Shown here in pieces: positions 41,605 through 49,843 of a stretch of 64,000 nucleotides of DNA (within the stretch, counting starts at the first letter, position 1; every line of letters starts with the position of its first letter). The notes under the pieces are model-generated. The model did no database searches. It was not told the DNA's origin and was given only the letters and a program-made list of their open reading frames with translations. A program made the translations under genes and the position numbers. The stretch covers positions 21,099 to 85,098 of the forward strand of contig JAOTTW010000001.1 of the NCBI GenBank assembly GCA_029864235.1, read 5' to 3'. The stretch is from Candidatus Nitrosopumilus sp. GTDB taxonomy: Archaea > Thermoproteota > Nitrososphaeria > Nitrososphaerales > Nitrosopumilaceae.

Positions 41605-42075
41605 TTATATCATATCTTTAAGAAAACCTGTAAAACCATCAGATGGAACTACTTGAACTGATTTTAATTGTCCTAGTAGAGACATTTTTTCTCTTTTGTC
41701 ATAATAATTGAAAATTCCTTCCTTATCGGGATAAATTGTAATGGTATCAGTTTGTCCAGGCTCTAAAAGATCTGTTTGTACATTAAAGCCTTCAATGTAT
41801 AATCTGTGATGTTGATTTCCATGATTCTCTACTGTAAGAATATATGCAAAACTAGTTCTAATAATTAATGTTGGGTTGTCATCTTCAGCAGTTCCTAAAA
41901 TTCCAACCAATACAACTTTGTCATCAATATCTTTGAATGCAACTGTTTGTTCAACTTTTTCTGGCCAAAAAATTTCAACGTGTCTTACATTTCCTTGACC
42001 TATTACACCAATAAATGAAGCAAATCCAATAATTCCTACTATCAACCCAATAATTACAAAATGCCTATCCTTCAA
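41605..42075 (-). CDS. Membrane-anchored cupredoxin-fold-like protein
   Basis: 156 residues: N-terminal membrane anchor (about 6-25, FVIIGLIVGIIGFASFIGVI), then a beta-sandwich with TSFAYILTVENHGNQHHRLYI, LEPGQTDTITIYPDKEGIFN and LKSVQVVP strands like a cytochrome-oxidase-II/cupredoxin fold. No Cys ligand is present, so a blue copper centre is unlikely; the HGNQHH cluster could still bind metal. TTG start. Confidence 0.6.
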   Translation of the reverse strand: MKDRHFVIIGLIVGIIGFASFIGVIGQGNVRHVEIFWPEKVEQTVAFKDIDDKVVLVGILGTAEDDNPTLIIRTSFAYILTVENHGNQHHRLYIEGFNVQTDLLEPGQTDTITIYPDKEGIFNYYDKREKMSLLGQLKSVQVVPSDGFTGFLKDMI

Positions 42076-42158
42076 TATTTAATATTAATTGTAATTCATA
42101 GTATTTTTACTGAACATATGATTTTCTAAATTGTGAATAAGATGCAAGAAAAATGAAA

Positions 42159-42170
42159 TGGGAAATCCCA
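42159..42170. terminator. Small palindrome with T tract downstream of uspA
   Basis: TGGGAAATCCCA is a near-perfect hairpin followed on the plus strand by six T and on the minus strand by ATTTCATTTTTC. Only minus-strand genes flank it, so a terminator for the uspA transcript is the natural reading. Confidence 0.35.
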
Positions 42171-42175
42171 ATTTT

Positions 42176-42598
42176 TTATTTTACCACTAATACAGGAATC
42201 TTTGTTTTATGCATTACATAATTAGAGGTACTTCCCAAGAATGCTTCTTTAGCACCACCCATTCCTCTTGCACCAATTACAATCATGTCATATTTGCCTT
42301 TTTCAGCATGTTTGACAATTTCTGATCCCGTATGACCGCCACCAGTTTTGTATTTGAATACTGCACCTGCTTTTTGAGCACGCCTCATAGCTGGTCCTAT
42401 TGCTTTGACCGCTTTTTCCTGTGCTTCATCATGCATTTTTTTTGTATATTTTAGTCCTGCAACAAGTGGCAAATGAAATACGTAAAATCCAGTAATTTCT
42501 GCACCACTCTCTTTTGCAATTTCTATGGCTCTATCTAAACCTCGATTAGCATTAGCAGAACCGTCAAGTGGGACAAGGATTTTTTTGAACTTTGCCAT
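42176..42598 (-). CDS. Universal stress protein (UspA family)
   Basis: 140 residues: KILVPLDGSANANRGLDRAI at the start and the ATP-binding GARGMGGAKEAFLGSTSNYV end with KIPVLVVK, giving the G2XG9XGS pattern of the ATP-binding subgroup. Probably a dimeric cytosolic ATP-dependent sensor. ATG start. Divergent from the four-CBS protein, in a cluster of related stress genes. Confidence 0.9.
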   Translation of the reverse strand: MAKFKKILVPLDGSANANRGLDRAIEIAKESGAEITGFYVFHLPLVAGLKYTKKMHDEAQEKAVKAIGPAMRRAQKAGAVFKYKTGGGHTGSEIVKHAEKGKYDMIVIGARGMGGAKEAFLGSTSNYVMHKTKIPVLVVK

Positions 42599-42735
42599 GA
42601 TTCCAGATTAAATTCTTCAAATATAAAAAAGATTATAATTACCAAATTGAGAACTAACTATCTAAATTAAGATAGGGATACTCAGTAATGAAAATTATAT
42701 CATTGTTTTTATAGAAAAGTAATTTTAATTAAACA

Positions 42736-43563
42736 ATGTCAGTTTTAGATATTTCAAAAAAACCAATTTCAATTCTAAAGAATTCTAGCGTTTCAGACGT
42801 AATCAAAAAATTATTAGAAAACAATGTTAGTAGATTAATTGTTGTAGAAGATAAAAAACCAATAGGTATAATTACAGAAAAAGATGTGGGTTTATTCTTA
42901 TTTTCTGAAACAACCAAACAAGGATTAGATGTTGTTCCTATTACAAAAATTATGAAATCAATATTATATGTAGAAGAATCGCTATCGCCACAAAAATCAG
43001 CAAGAATTATGATTGAGAAGAAAGTTAGTTCTCTTGCAATTGGATCGGAGGTTGAACTAAAAGCTATTTTTACTAAAACTGATCTTATAAAATATTATTC
43101 AGAAAATATCTCAAATGAAAAAAAAGTTGTAGACTATATGACACATGATTATATCCATACACATACTGCAGCACCATTATTCAAGGTAATAAGAAAGATG
43201 TTAGAAAACAATGTATCAAGAATAATTGTAAAGGATCAAAATGAAAATCCTGTTGGTATTATTTCATTTAGAGATTTATTTAGAATTTCTATTGAATTGG
43301 GCAGTGAAGAAGATGATTCAGGATTTACTATATCAGAACAAGTTAGGAAAGGCTTTCTTTCAGAGGAGGGATTTGGAAATATTTCATTAGCAAGGGATGT
43401 TATGACAAAAGGATTAATCACAATAAAATTTAATCAGAATTTGTCTTATGCATGTAGGTTGATTTTAGATAACAATGTCAGTGGCTTGGTAGTATTAGAT
43501 GGAAATGGATCAATTGCTGGAATTATTAGTAAAACAGATATTGTAATGGCCATGACAAAATAA
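42736..43563 (+). CDS. Protein with four CBS domains
   Basis: 275 residues made of two Bateman modules: CBS repeats at about 6-60, 68-120, 130-185 and 218-272, each with a pattern like ENNVSRLIVVEDKKPIGIIT-EKD. Such modules bind adenosine nucleotides and report energy state. No attached effector domain. ATG start. A paralogue is at 46201. Probably acts in trans on a neighbouring protein. Confidence 0.88.
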   Translation: MSVLDISKKPISILKNSSVSDVIKKLLENNVSRLIVVEDKKPIGIITEKDVGLFLFSETTKQGLDVVPITKIMKSILYVEESLSPQKSARIMIEKKVSSLAIGSEVELKAIFTKTDLIKYYSENISNEKKVVDYMTHDYIHTHTAAPLFKVIRKMLENNVSRIIVKDQNENPVGIISFRDLFRISIELGSEEDDSGFTISEQVRKGFLSEEGFGNISLARDVMTKGLITIKFNQNLSYACRLILDNNVSGLVVLDGNGSIAGIISKTDIVMAMTK

Positions 43564-43610
43564 TATTTCTAAAAATACATTAAAACAGTGAATAAAATTA
43601 AATTATAATT

Positions 43611-44294
43611 ATGAAGTGGCATTTTGATGATTTTATTTATGGTTCAATTGATGGAGCAGTAACAACTTTTGCTATAGTTGCAGGGGTTGTTGGTGCATCA
43701 TTGCCCTCTGGAATTATTTTGATTCTGGGTTTTGCAAATTTATTTGCAGATGGATTTTCTATGGCTGCTGCAAATTATCAAGCATCAAAGGCTAGAAATG
43801 AATTTGTTGAAATGAAAAGAAGGCAAGAGGAGTGGGAGATTGATAATTTAGAAGAACAAGAAAAAGATGAGATTAGGGACATCTACAAGAAAAAAGGATT
43901 CAAAGATGAGTTGTTAGAAGAAGTTGTACGAATAATTACATCACGTAGAAAAGTTTGGATAGATACTATGATGAAAGAAGAATTAGAATTAATTGAAGAT
44001 GGAAAGAATGCTATGGATAGTTCTGTAAGCACTTTTGTTGGTTTCAATTTGATTGGGTTAATTCCATTAATTCCATTTATGGTTTTTATGATGATAGAAA
44101 TTGAATTAAATTCGGAGGCTTTTATGTATTCTACAATATCTGTTCTTGCTGCATTTTTTTTGGTTGGAATGATAAAAGGAAGAATTGTTAAAAAATCAAA
44201 AATTAGATCAGGATTGTATACTGTAATTATTGGTGGAATTGCAGCTACTGTTGCATATTTTGTAGGATATGGACTGTATTTTCTAGTAATGTAA
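43611..44294 (+). CDS. VIT1/CCC1 family metal (Fe/Mn) transporter
   Basis: 227 residues. IYGSIDGAVTTFAIVAGVVG and ILGFANLFADGFSMAAANY are the diagnostic first two helices; the cytosolic metal-binding helix pair is acidic (RRQEEWEIDNLEEQEKDEIR), followed by three helices (GFNLIGLIPLIPFMVFMM, TISVLAAFFLVGMI, TVIIGGIAATVAYFVGYG). It moves iron or manganese out of the cytosol. ATG start, 47 bases after the CBS gene. Confidence 0.88.
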   Translation: MKWHFDDFIYGSIDGAVTTFAIVAGVVGASLPSGIILILGFANLFADGFSMAAANYQASKARNEFVEMKRRQEEWEIDNLEEQEKDEIRDIYKKKGFKDELLEEVVRIITSRRKVWIDTMMKEELELIEDGKNAMDSSVSTFVGFNLIGLIPLIPFMVFMMIEIELNSEAFMYSTISVLAAFFLVGMIKGRIVKKSKIRSGLYTVIIGGIAATVAYFVGYGLYFLVM

Positions 44295-44302
44295 TTACAA
44301 GT

Positions 44303-45205
44303 TTAGAATGATTGTATGTAATTTCGTATTGTTTGGGCAGATATTTTTAGGGATTCACTTTCAGATTTGTTTAATTTAATCTCTCGAATTTTTGATACAC
44401 CATTTTTATCAATAATTACAGGAATTCCCATGCAAACATCATGTTCGCCAAATTCCCCTTTTATTAAAATTGATGCAGGTATTTTTAATTTATTATTTTT
44501 TAGAATGGAATTTATTACGTCAAATGTATTTTTGGCAATACCAAATTGTGAACGGCTTTTATAATTTCGTAGGGATTTCCAGTAATCTCTAACTTCTTTT
44601 GAAATTGCTTCTTGCTGATTTGAATCAAGTATTTCTAGGGAGTTTTTTCCATCAATTTTTGTCTGAGAAAATACAGGTACCATAGTATCTCCATGTTCGC
44701 CTAAAACTATTGCATCAGAAATCTGTGATTGTTTTACGCCTAATTTTTCTGAAAGTAAATATCTGAATCTACTTGAATCCAAGCTTGAAGCAATTCCAAT
44801 AACTTTATTTCTTGAAAATTGAGTCTCTGTTTGGAAAAAATATGTTAGAATATCTAAAGGATTTGAAACTATCAAAACTATTGCATCACGACAAAAGTGT
44901 TTGATTTGATTTGCAATTTCCTTAATCATTTTAACTTGTGCACTTAACATCTCAGTTCTATTTTTTAAATAAACACCAGTACTTGCAGTAATTATAATAA
45001 TTTTAGATCCAATAATTTTAGAATAATCATTTGTTCCCTTAATTGAAATATTAGAATTTCTAGGAATGGCATTTGATATGTCTAGTGCTTCTCCAAGTGC
45101 TTTCCTCTTTGTTCTATTTACTAGTAAAATATCATCTAAAGAATTTGTTGCACATAAAAAAGCAATCGAAGAACCAACTCGCCCAATTCCAATAATTGAG
45201 ATCAG
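44303..45205 (-). CDS. mdh: Malate/lactate dehydrogenase with non-canonical start codon
   Basis: The frame continues upstream of the first ATG (44950) without a stop to a TAA at 45206-45208. The added 85 residues hold the NAD-binding SIIGIGRVGSS and a complete Rossmann half (DDILLVNRTKRKALGEALDI, KIIIITAST). There is no ATG, GTG or TTG before residue 86, and the codon following the TAA is CTG (45203-45205), giving a normal 300-residue enzyme. Core catalytic parts are intact: VSNPLDILTYF, LDSSRFRYL, and His in LGEHGDTMVP. It begins 16 bases after the uspA stop. Confidence 0.85.
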   Translation of the reverse strand: MISIIGIGRVGSSIAFLCATNSLDDILLVNRTKRKALGEALDISNAIPRNSNISIKGTNDYSKIIGSKIIIITASTGVYLKNRTEMLSAQVKMIKEIANQIKHFCRDAIVLIVSNPLDILTYFFQTETQFSRNKVIGIASSLDSSRFRYLLSEKLGVKQSQISDAIVLGEHGDTMVPVFSQTKIDGKNSLEILDSNQQEAISKEVRDYWKSLRNYKSRSQFGIAKNTFDVINSILKNNKLKIPASILIKGEFGEHDVCMGIPVIIDKNGVSKIREIKLNKSESESLKISAQTIRNYIQSF

Positions 45206-45221
45206 TTAAATCTCAACTCGT

Positions 45222-45656
45222 CTATTTTACTATTAGTATAGGGCAACTAGCTTTTTGAGTAACACCATTTGCAACGCTACCAAGAATCAGTTTATCCATT
45301 CCAGTTCTTCCATGAGAACCCATTACTATCAGGTCAATTTTTCGGGATTTTGCATAGGTTATGATATCTTTTACAACTGAGGTAGATTTCAAGATTTGTG
45401 ATTTTGTTGTTATGTTGACTTTTTTTGCTAAGGTCTCTAGTTTAGAAATATGAGAAAGTGTAACCTTTTTTTGTTTTTTAATTAACTCATTATCAGCCCT
45501 TGAATCGTAAAATTTGTGGTGCCATGCATCTCCTTCAAGACAGGTTAAAATAGTAATTTTAGAGTTGTATTTTTTTGCAATATCTAATGCAGTTTTAAAT
45601 GCTCGTAGAGATTGATTTGATAGATCGAATGGGATCAAAATATTTGAAAACATCAT
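45222..45656 (-). CDS. Universal stress protein (UspA family)
   Basis: 144 residues: FSNILIPFDLSNQSLRAFKT at the start and GSHGRTGMDKLILGSVANGV with CPILIVK at the end, the ATP-binding G2XG9XGS subgroup. Upstream of mdh on the same strand, with a gap of 16 bases, so likely one transcript. ATG start. Divergent from the HTH regulator. Confidence 0.9.
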   Translation of the reverse strand: MMFSNILIPFDLSNQSLRAFKTALDIAKKYNSKITILTCLEGDAWHHKFYDSRADNELIKKQKKVTLSHISKLETLAKKVNITTKSQILKSTSVVKDIITYAKSRKIDLIVMGSHGRTGMDKLILGSVANGVTQKASCPILIVK

Positions 45657-45728
45657 CTAACTAAACTTGAATATTGTCCAATTTAAATCTCATAGAAGGT
45701 TTCGATTATTTTTTATGCCTAGGTTTAG

Positions 45729-45742
45729 TGCAGTGCATTGCA
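45729..45742. repeat. Imperfect palindrome, candidate operator of the HTH gene
   Basis: TGCAGTGCATTGCA is symmetrical at 12 of 14 positions and ends about 16 bases before the TATA-like TTATATGATAAAA (45758-45770) of the regulator gene. It also faces the divergent uspA-mdh operon. Confidence 0.35.
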
Positions 45743-45785
45743 AAGTATTCCACATCATTATATGATAAAATAGTGTATTTTCCTC

Positions 45786-46118
45786 ATGCAAGAATTAATT
45801 TCAGGTAGAAAAATAGAAGATGATTCAAGAAAAGACGCTATTCTTGAAGTAATGTCTGATAAATATTGTCGGGCAATTATAGAAAATACTATGGATAAAC
45901 CCAAGTCTGCCATGGAGATAAGTGCTGAAACCAAGATTCCAATTAGTACTGTTTACCGAAGACTACAGACTTTACATGATAATAAACTCTTAGGTATCTC
46001 TGGTTCAATCAGTGATGATGGCAAAAAGTACTTTCTCTATAAGAGTAAGATAAAAGCTATTGCTACAACATTTAATGGAAGCAATATAGAAATTGAGATT
46101 GTACCTAATACTTCATAG
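45786..46118 (+). CDS. ArsR-like winged helix-turn-helix regulator
   Basis: 110 residues with a winged-helix core: AILEVMSDKYCRAIIENT, PKSAMEISAETKIPISTVYRRL (recognition helix) and wing LGISGSISDDGKKYFLYKS. The remaining 25 residues form a short beta end (IEIEIVPNTS). ATG start, leaderless by TATA spacing. It stands between uspA-mdh and a CBS gene and probably regulates this cluster or itself through the palindrome at 45729. Confidence 0.85.
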   Translation: MQELISGRKIEDDSRKDAILEVMSDKYCRAIIENTMDKPKSAMEISAETKIPISTVYRRLQTLHDNKLLGISGSISDDGKKYFLYKSKIKAIATTFNGSNIEIEIVPNTS

Positions 46119-46200
46119 GTGTTAGGTAGTCTTTATTTTATTATAATCATGTTTGAGAATCAAAGTTTCGCTTTAAATCGAAAAAAGTGTATGTCAAAAT

Positions 46201-47055
46201 ATGAGTAAGAAATATTCATCACCGGTTATTACAGTTCAACCAGAATCATCAATTTTTGAAACGTTATCAAAAATGCAGAAAAATTTTGTTAAACGTATTG
46301 TAGTTGTAGTTAAAAACAAACCTGTTGGAATTATTACTGAAAGAGACGTTAATCGATTTTTAGGTGAAGATAAAACTGCAAGATCAACTGATGAAATTCC
46401 AATAAAACACGTGATGCAGAAAAATATTATTATGATTAATGATGGATTTGAAGATCATTTTGACCAGTGTGCTGCAAGAATGAAGACTTTTAAAATTGGT
46501 TCAGTAATTCTTGTAGACGATAGTGGAGAATTGATAGGGATTGTTTCTAGAACTGACTTGGTAAAAGCTTATGCTAATGTTTTTGGTGGAAAATATACTG
46601 TAAAAGATTTTATGAGTAAAAAAACAGTTACATGCAGAAAAGCAGACTCTATAAAATTTGCATTGAGCTTGATGAATAAAAATGACGTATCACGACTTGT
46701 AGTTACTGATGAAAATGGTTACCCAATAGGTCTTATCACAACAAATACACTTCTTATTCACAGTGATTATTTTACGAAAGGGAAGACACGTTCTAGAGAT
46801 TATTTGCTTCCAATAGATGAGAATAAAAAGATTACAGTCAATGATTTACTAACTGATGAACTAATCACAATTAGTGAGGAAGATGATTTGGCAGCTGCGG
46901 CTAGCTTGATGATAAAAAATAAAGTTAGTGGAATTCCTGTCATAGATTCGAAGAGAAATCTGATTGGAGTTATAAGCAAAACTGATATTGTTAATGCATT
47001 TTCAATTGTTGGTCCTCATGAAGAATTGAGAATAAAATACAAAGAAATGTACTAG
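46201..47055 (+). CDS. Protein with four CBS domains
   Basis: 284 residues as two Bateman modules: repeats near 8-62, 70-125, 133-185 and 222-275, with FVKRIVVVVKNKPVGIITERD, MKTFKIGSVILVDDSGELI, KNDVSRLVVTDENGYPIGLI and KNKVSGIPVIDSKRNLIGVI. Similar by eye to the protein at 42736, hence a paralogue. No effector domain. ATG start. Confidence 0.88.
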   Translation: MSKKYSSPVITVQPESSIFETLSKMQKNFVKRIVVVVKNKPVGIITERDVNRFLGEDKTARSTDEIPIKHVMQKNIIMINDGFEDHFDQCAARMKTFKIGSVILVDDSGELIGIVSRTDLVKAYANVFGGKYTVKDFMSKKTVTCRKADSIKFALSLMNKNDVSRLVVTDENGYPIGLITTNTLLIHSDYFTKGKTRSRDYLLPIDENKKITVNDLLTDELITISEEDDLAAAASLMIKNKVSGIPVIDSKRNLIGVISKTDIVNAFSIVGPHEELRIKYKEMY

Positions 47056-47057
47056 AT

Positions 47058-47303
47058 TCAATACTTTCTTTGTAGATTAAAGGTACCCTTTTTGAGCTGA
47101 AATAATATTCTAAATAAGAAAAAGAACCAGATTAACATCAAGAAAAAATAAAATAGCCCAAATTTTGAGTCATCCTCAATTTCTGATGGGTCCTCTACTA
47201 TAGGTTCATCAAATGGTGAGACTGTAACTATACCCAAAATTATTGGAATTATAATAATTATTACCAGCTGAAAAACCATGTATTTACTATGATTTTTAAT
47301 CAT
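47058..47303 (-). CDS. Small two-helix membrane protein
   Basis: 81 residues with helices at about 9-28 (MVFQLVIIIIIPIILGIVTV) and 50-70 (LFYFFLMLIWFFFLFRIL) separated by an acidic loop (PIVEDPSEIEDDSK). ATG start; convergent with the CBS gene 2 bases apart. No family recognised. Confidence 0.6.
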   Translation of the reverse strand: MIKNHSKYMVFQLVIIIIIPIILGIVTVSPFDEPIVEDPSEIEDDSKFGLFYFFLMLIWFFFLFRILFQLKKGTFNLQRKY

Positions 47304-47400
47304 TTATACAAAATGAATATTATCAATTTTGATATCAAATTTTGTTTTAATTATTGATAATCTAGGTTTATGTAAAATCAATATTGTTCATATTTAGGAT

Positions 47401-47820
47401 ATGACAGTTAAGACCAGAATTATCAAGATTCAATCAAAGAAAGAAAATGATGTAATAGATCTGACTGAAAAGATTTCTCAGGCTATTTTGGATTCAGAAA
47501 TTTTAGATGGCATTGTGACTATTTTTGTAAAGGGTTCTACTGGTTCAATTACTACAATAGAATATGAACCTGGATTAATCAAAGATTTTCCAGATATGTT
47601 ATCTAGAATAGCACCAAAAAATTTCAAGTACGGTCATGAGGAGATGTGGCATGATGGAAATGGTCATTCACATGTCAAAGCATCATTAATTGGGCCATCA
47701 CTTACCATTCCTTTTACTGAAGGACATCTATTGTTAGGAACATGGCAACAAATTGTATTTTTAGAATTAGATACTAGAAGTAGAATAAGAAATTTAGTTT
47801 TACAGATAATAGGAGAATAA
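47401..47820 (+). CDS. YjbQ/UPF0047 family protein
   Basis: 139 residues matching the whole family: VIDLTEKISQAILDSEI, FVKGSTGSITTIEYEPGL, then the metal-site stretch GNGHSHVKASLIGPS and GTWQQIVFLELDTRSRIR. Members are small trimeric metal-binding proteins with reported thiamine-phosphate-synthase-like activity; the physiological role is unclear. ATG start; the stop directly abuts the permease ATG. Confidence 0.9.
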   Translation: MTVKTRIIKIQSKKENDVIDLTEKISQAILDSEILDGIVTIFVKGSTGSITTIEYEPGLIKDFPDMLSRIAPKNFKYGHEEMWHDGNGHSHVKASLIGPSLTIPFTEGHLLLGTWQQIVFLELDTRSRIRNLVLQIIGE

Positions 47821-49104
47821 ATGGCAGCACTTAGCAGAAACATAGGGTTATTTCATCTTACAATGTATGGTGTAGGTCTAATTTTGGGTGCAGGCATATA
47901 TGTTCTGATTGGTGAAGCAGCAGGTTTAGCTGGAAATGCATTATGGATTTCATTTATTTTGGGCGCTATTGTAGCTACATTTGCGGGACTAAGTTATTCT
48001 GAATTAATTGGATTATTTCCAAGAGCTGCTGCAGAATATATTTTTGTAAAAGAAGGATTTCGGAGTAACTTTATAGGATTTATTATAGGATGGCTAACAA
48101 TTTTTACATCAATTATAGTAGCAGCAACTGTAGCTTTGGGATTTGGTGGGTATATGGAACAACTTACTGGAATTCCACTTTTGATTTCAGCTTTGACAAT
48201 ATTAGGTGTGTTATCTCTTGTTAATTTTATTGGAATTAAGGAATCTGCGTGGATCAATACAATTTTTGCAATTGTAACTATTAGTGGATTGGGAATCATT
48301 ATTTTTATTGGATTTGGAATTCCAATTGAATCCGAAATTAATTATTTTGAAAATCCATTTGGAGTTAGTGGAATAATTTTGGCATTTGTTTTGGTTTTTT
48401 TTGCATTTATTGGATTTGAAGACATAGCAAATGTTGCTGAAGAGGTAAAACGTCCAACAAAAACAATGCCTAGAGGAATTATGCTTTCGGTTTTAATAAC
48501 TACTATAATATACATTCTTGTTTCTCTTGCTTCAATTAGAATAGTAGGGTGGCAACAACTTGCAGAATCTTCAGCTCCACTTGCTATTGTTGCTCAACAA
48601 AGATTGGGTGAACAAGGTCATTTTGTTCTATCAATTATTGCTTTATTTGCAACAGCTAGTACAATATTGATAACTCTTATTGCAGGAGCAAGAATTTTTT
48701 ATGGAATGGCAAGAGATGGTTCTTTGCCATTTAAACTTGGATTTGTTTATCATAAAACAAAGACTCCATGGTTAGCAATAATTCTAATTTTTGTAGCGGC
48801 AGTTGGATTTTCTTTTATTGGAGATATTCTAATTGTTGCAAACATTGTTGTTTTTGCAGTAGTAGTTACATTTGCCATGATTAATTTGTCTGTTATTCTT
48901 CTTAGATATGTAAGATCAGATTTGGTAAGACCATACAAAGTGCCTGTTAATATTGGTAAATTTCCGATTCTACCTCTATTTGGATTAGGAGCAACAATTT
49001 ACATGGCCATACAATTTGAAATAGAAATTATTGTATCAGGATTAGGAATCATTGTATCAGGGGTGATTTTTTATTTTATTTATAACAAACAAAAATCAAA
49101 GTAA
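47821..49104 (+). CDS. APC superfamily amino acid permease
   Basis: 427 residues with twelve predicted membrane helices. The LFHLTMYGVGLILGAGIYVL start contains the unwound GAGI substrate motif of the family, and GFEDIANVAEEVKRPTKTMP is the conserved cytosolic loop after helix 6. Probably imports an amino acid or polyamine by cation coupling. ATG at the base after the YjbQ stop, so cotranscribed. Confidence 0.9.
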   Translation: MAALSRNIGLFHLTMYGVGLILGAGIYVLIGEAAGLAGNALWISFILGAIVATFAGLSYSELIGLFPRAAAEYIFVKEGFRSNFIGFIIGWLTIFTSIIVAATVALGFGGYMEQLTGIPLLISALTILGVLSLVNFIGIKESAWINTIFAIVTISGLGIIIFIGFGIPIESEINYFENPFGVSGIILAFVLVFFAFIGFEDIANVAEEVKRPTKTMPRGIMLSVLITTIIYILVSLASIRIVGWQQLAESSAPLAIVAQQRLGEQGHFVLSIIALFATASTILITLIAGARIFYGMARDGSLPFKLGFVYHKTKTPWLAIILIFVAAVGFSFIGDILIVANIVVFAVVVTFAMINLSVILLRYVRSDLVRPYKVPVNIGKFPILPLFGLGATIYMAIQFEIEIIVSGLGIIVSGVIFYFIYNKQKSK

Positions 49105-49105
49105 T

Positions 49106-49744
49106 CTAGTTTTTCTTTGTTTTACTTAATGCAAATGTTGCAATTGCAATTCCAATTATACCAAGTCCTATTCCAGCATAACTAAGATTGATTTGTTGAT
49201 TTTCTTCTTCTAATTTATCAACTGATTCTTTAAGATCGTTTATTTCACCTAGTAGTGTAGTATGCCCATCAATTAATTGATTCAATGTAATATCTGATGG
49301 TTCAGGAAATTCAATGTAGGAACGTTCTTCTACTTTGGGTGGATGCATGGATATACTTACAGTTGTATCACCAATCTGTCCCAAAATATTTGCCTGATAA
49401 TATCCTGAAATTGTAGGATTTACAAATGCATAATATTTTCCAGGGATGTTATGATCAGCTGCTAAAGGTAGCATAATTTTTTCATTTTTGAAGATAAGTT
49501 GCATTTTTAATGATTTTTGGAGTCCCGCAATACCATCTTTGAATTGTTGTTTTTCAAATTCTAAACCAGGTTCAAGTGGACTAACAAATAGTTCAATTCC
49601 ATTTGTCTCATAAGATACTACTGGCTCATTCATCCATCCAATTTCTAATCTATATTCACCCACAGAATCAACTGTATGACCAAATGCCATTCCAACTAAT
49701 CCAGGAATCATCAATAATGTCAATAGAATATTTGTATAATTCAA
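49106..49744 (-). CDS. Secreted protein with C-terminal coiled coil and membrane anchor
   Basis: 212 residues: signal peptide (1-22, LLTLLMIPGLVGMAFGH), beta-rich extracellular part (25-150), coiled coil (about 158-183, LKESVDKLEEENQQI), one membrane helix (186-205, YAGIGLGIIGIAIATFAL) and KTKKN. The N-terminal EYRLEIGWMNEPVVSYETNG recalls domains in archaeal copper-related secreted proteins, but no metal motif is seen. TTG start. Function unknown. Confidence 0.65.
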   Translation of the reverse strand: MNYTNILLTLLMIPGLVGMAFGHTVDSVGEYRLEIGWMNEPVVSYETNGIELFVSPLEPGLEFEKQQFKDGIAGLQKSLKMQLIFKNEKIMLPLAADHNIPGKYYAFVNPTISGYYQANILGQIGDTTVSISMHPPKVEERSYIEFPEPSDITLNQLIDGHTTLLGEINDLKESVDKLEEENQQINLSYAGIGLGIIGIAIATFALSKTKKN

Positions 49745-49843
49745 TAAAGAAAAAACAAAGCATGATTTTAAAAAGGTTATACTATTTTATTATTAATAAA
49801 ATAACATTTTCTATTTGTTTAATATTTGTATTAAAAGAACGAT

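Noticed and set aside
44303..44950. A truncated malate dehydrogenase gene starting at ATG 44950
   Set aside because: The frame continues upstream with a full NAD-binding domain; truncation would be a start-codon artefact, not a pseudogene.
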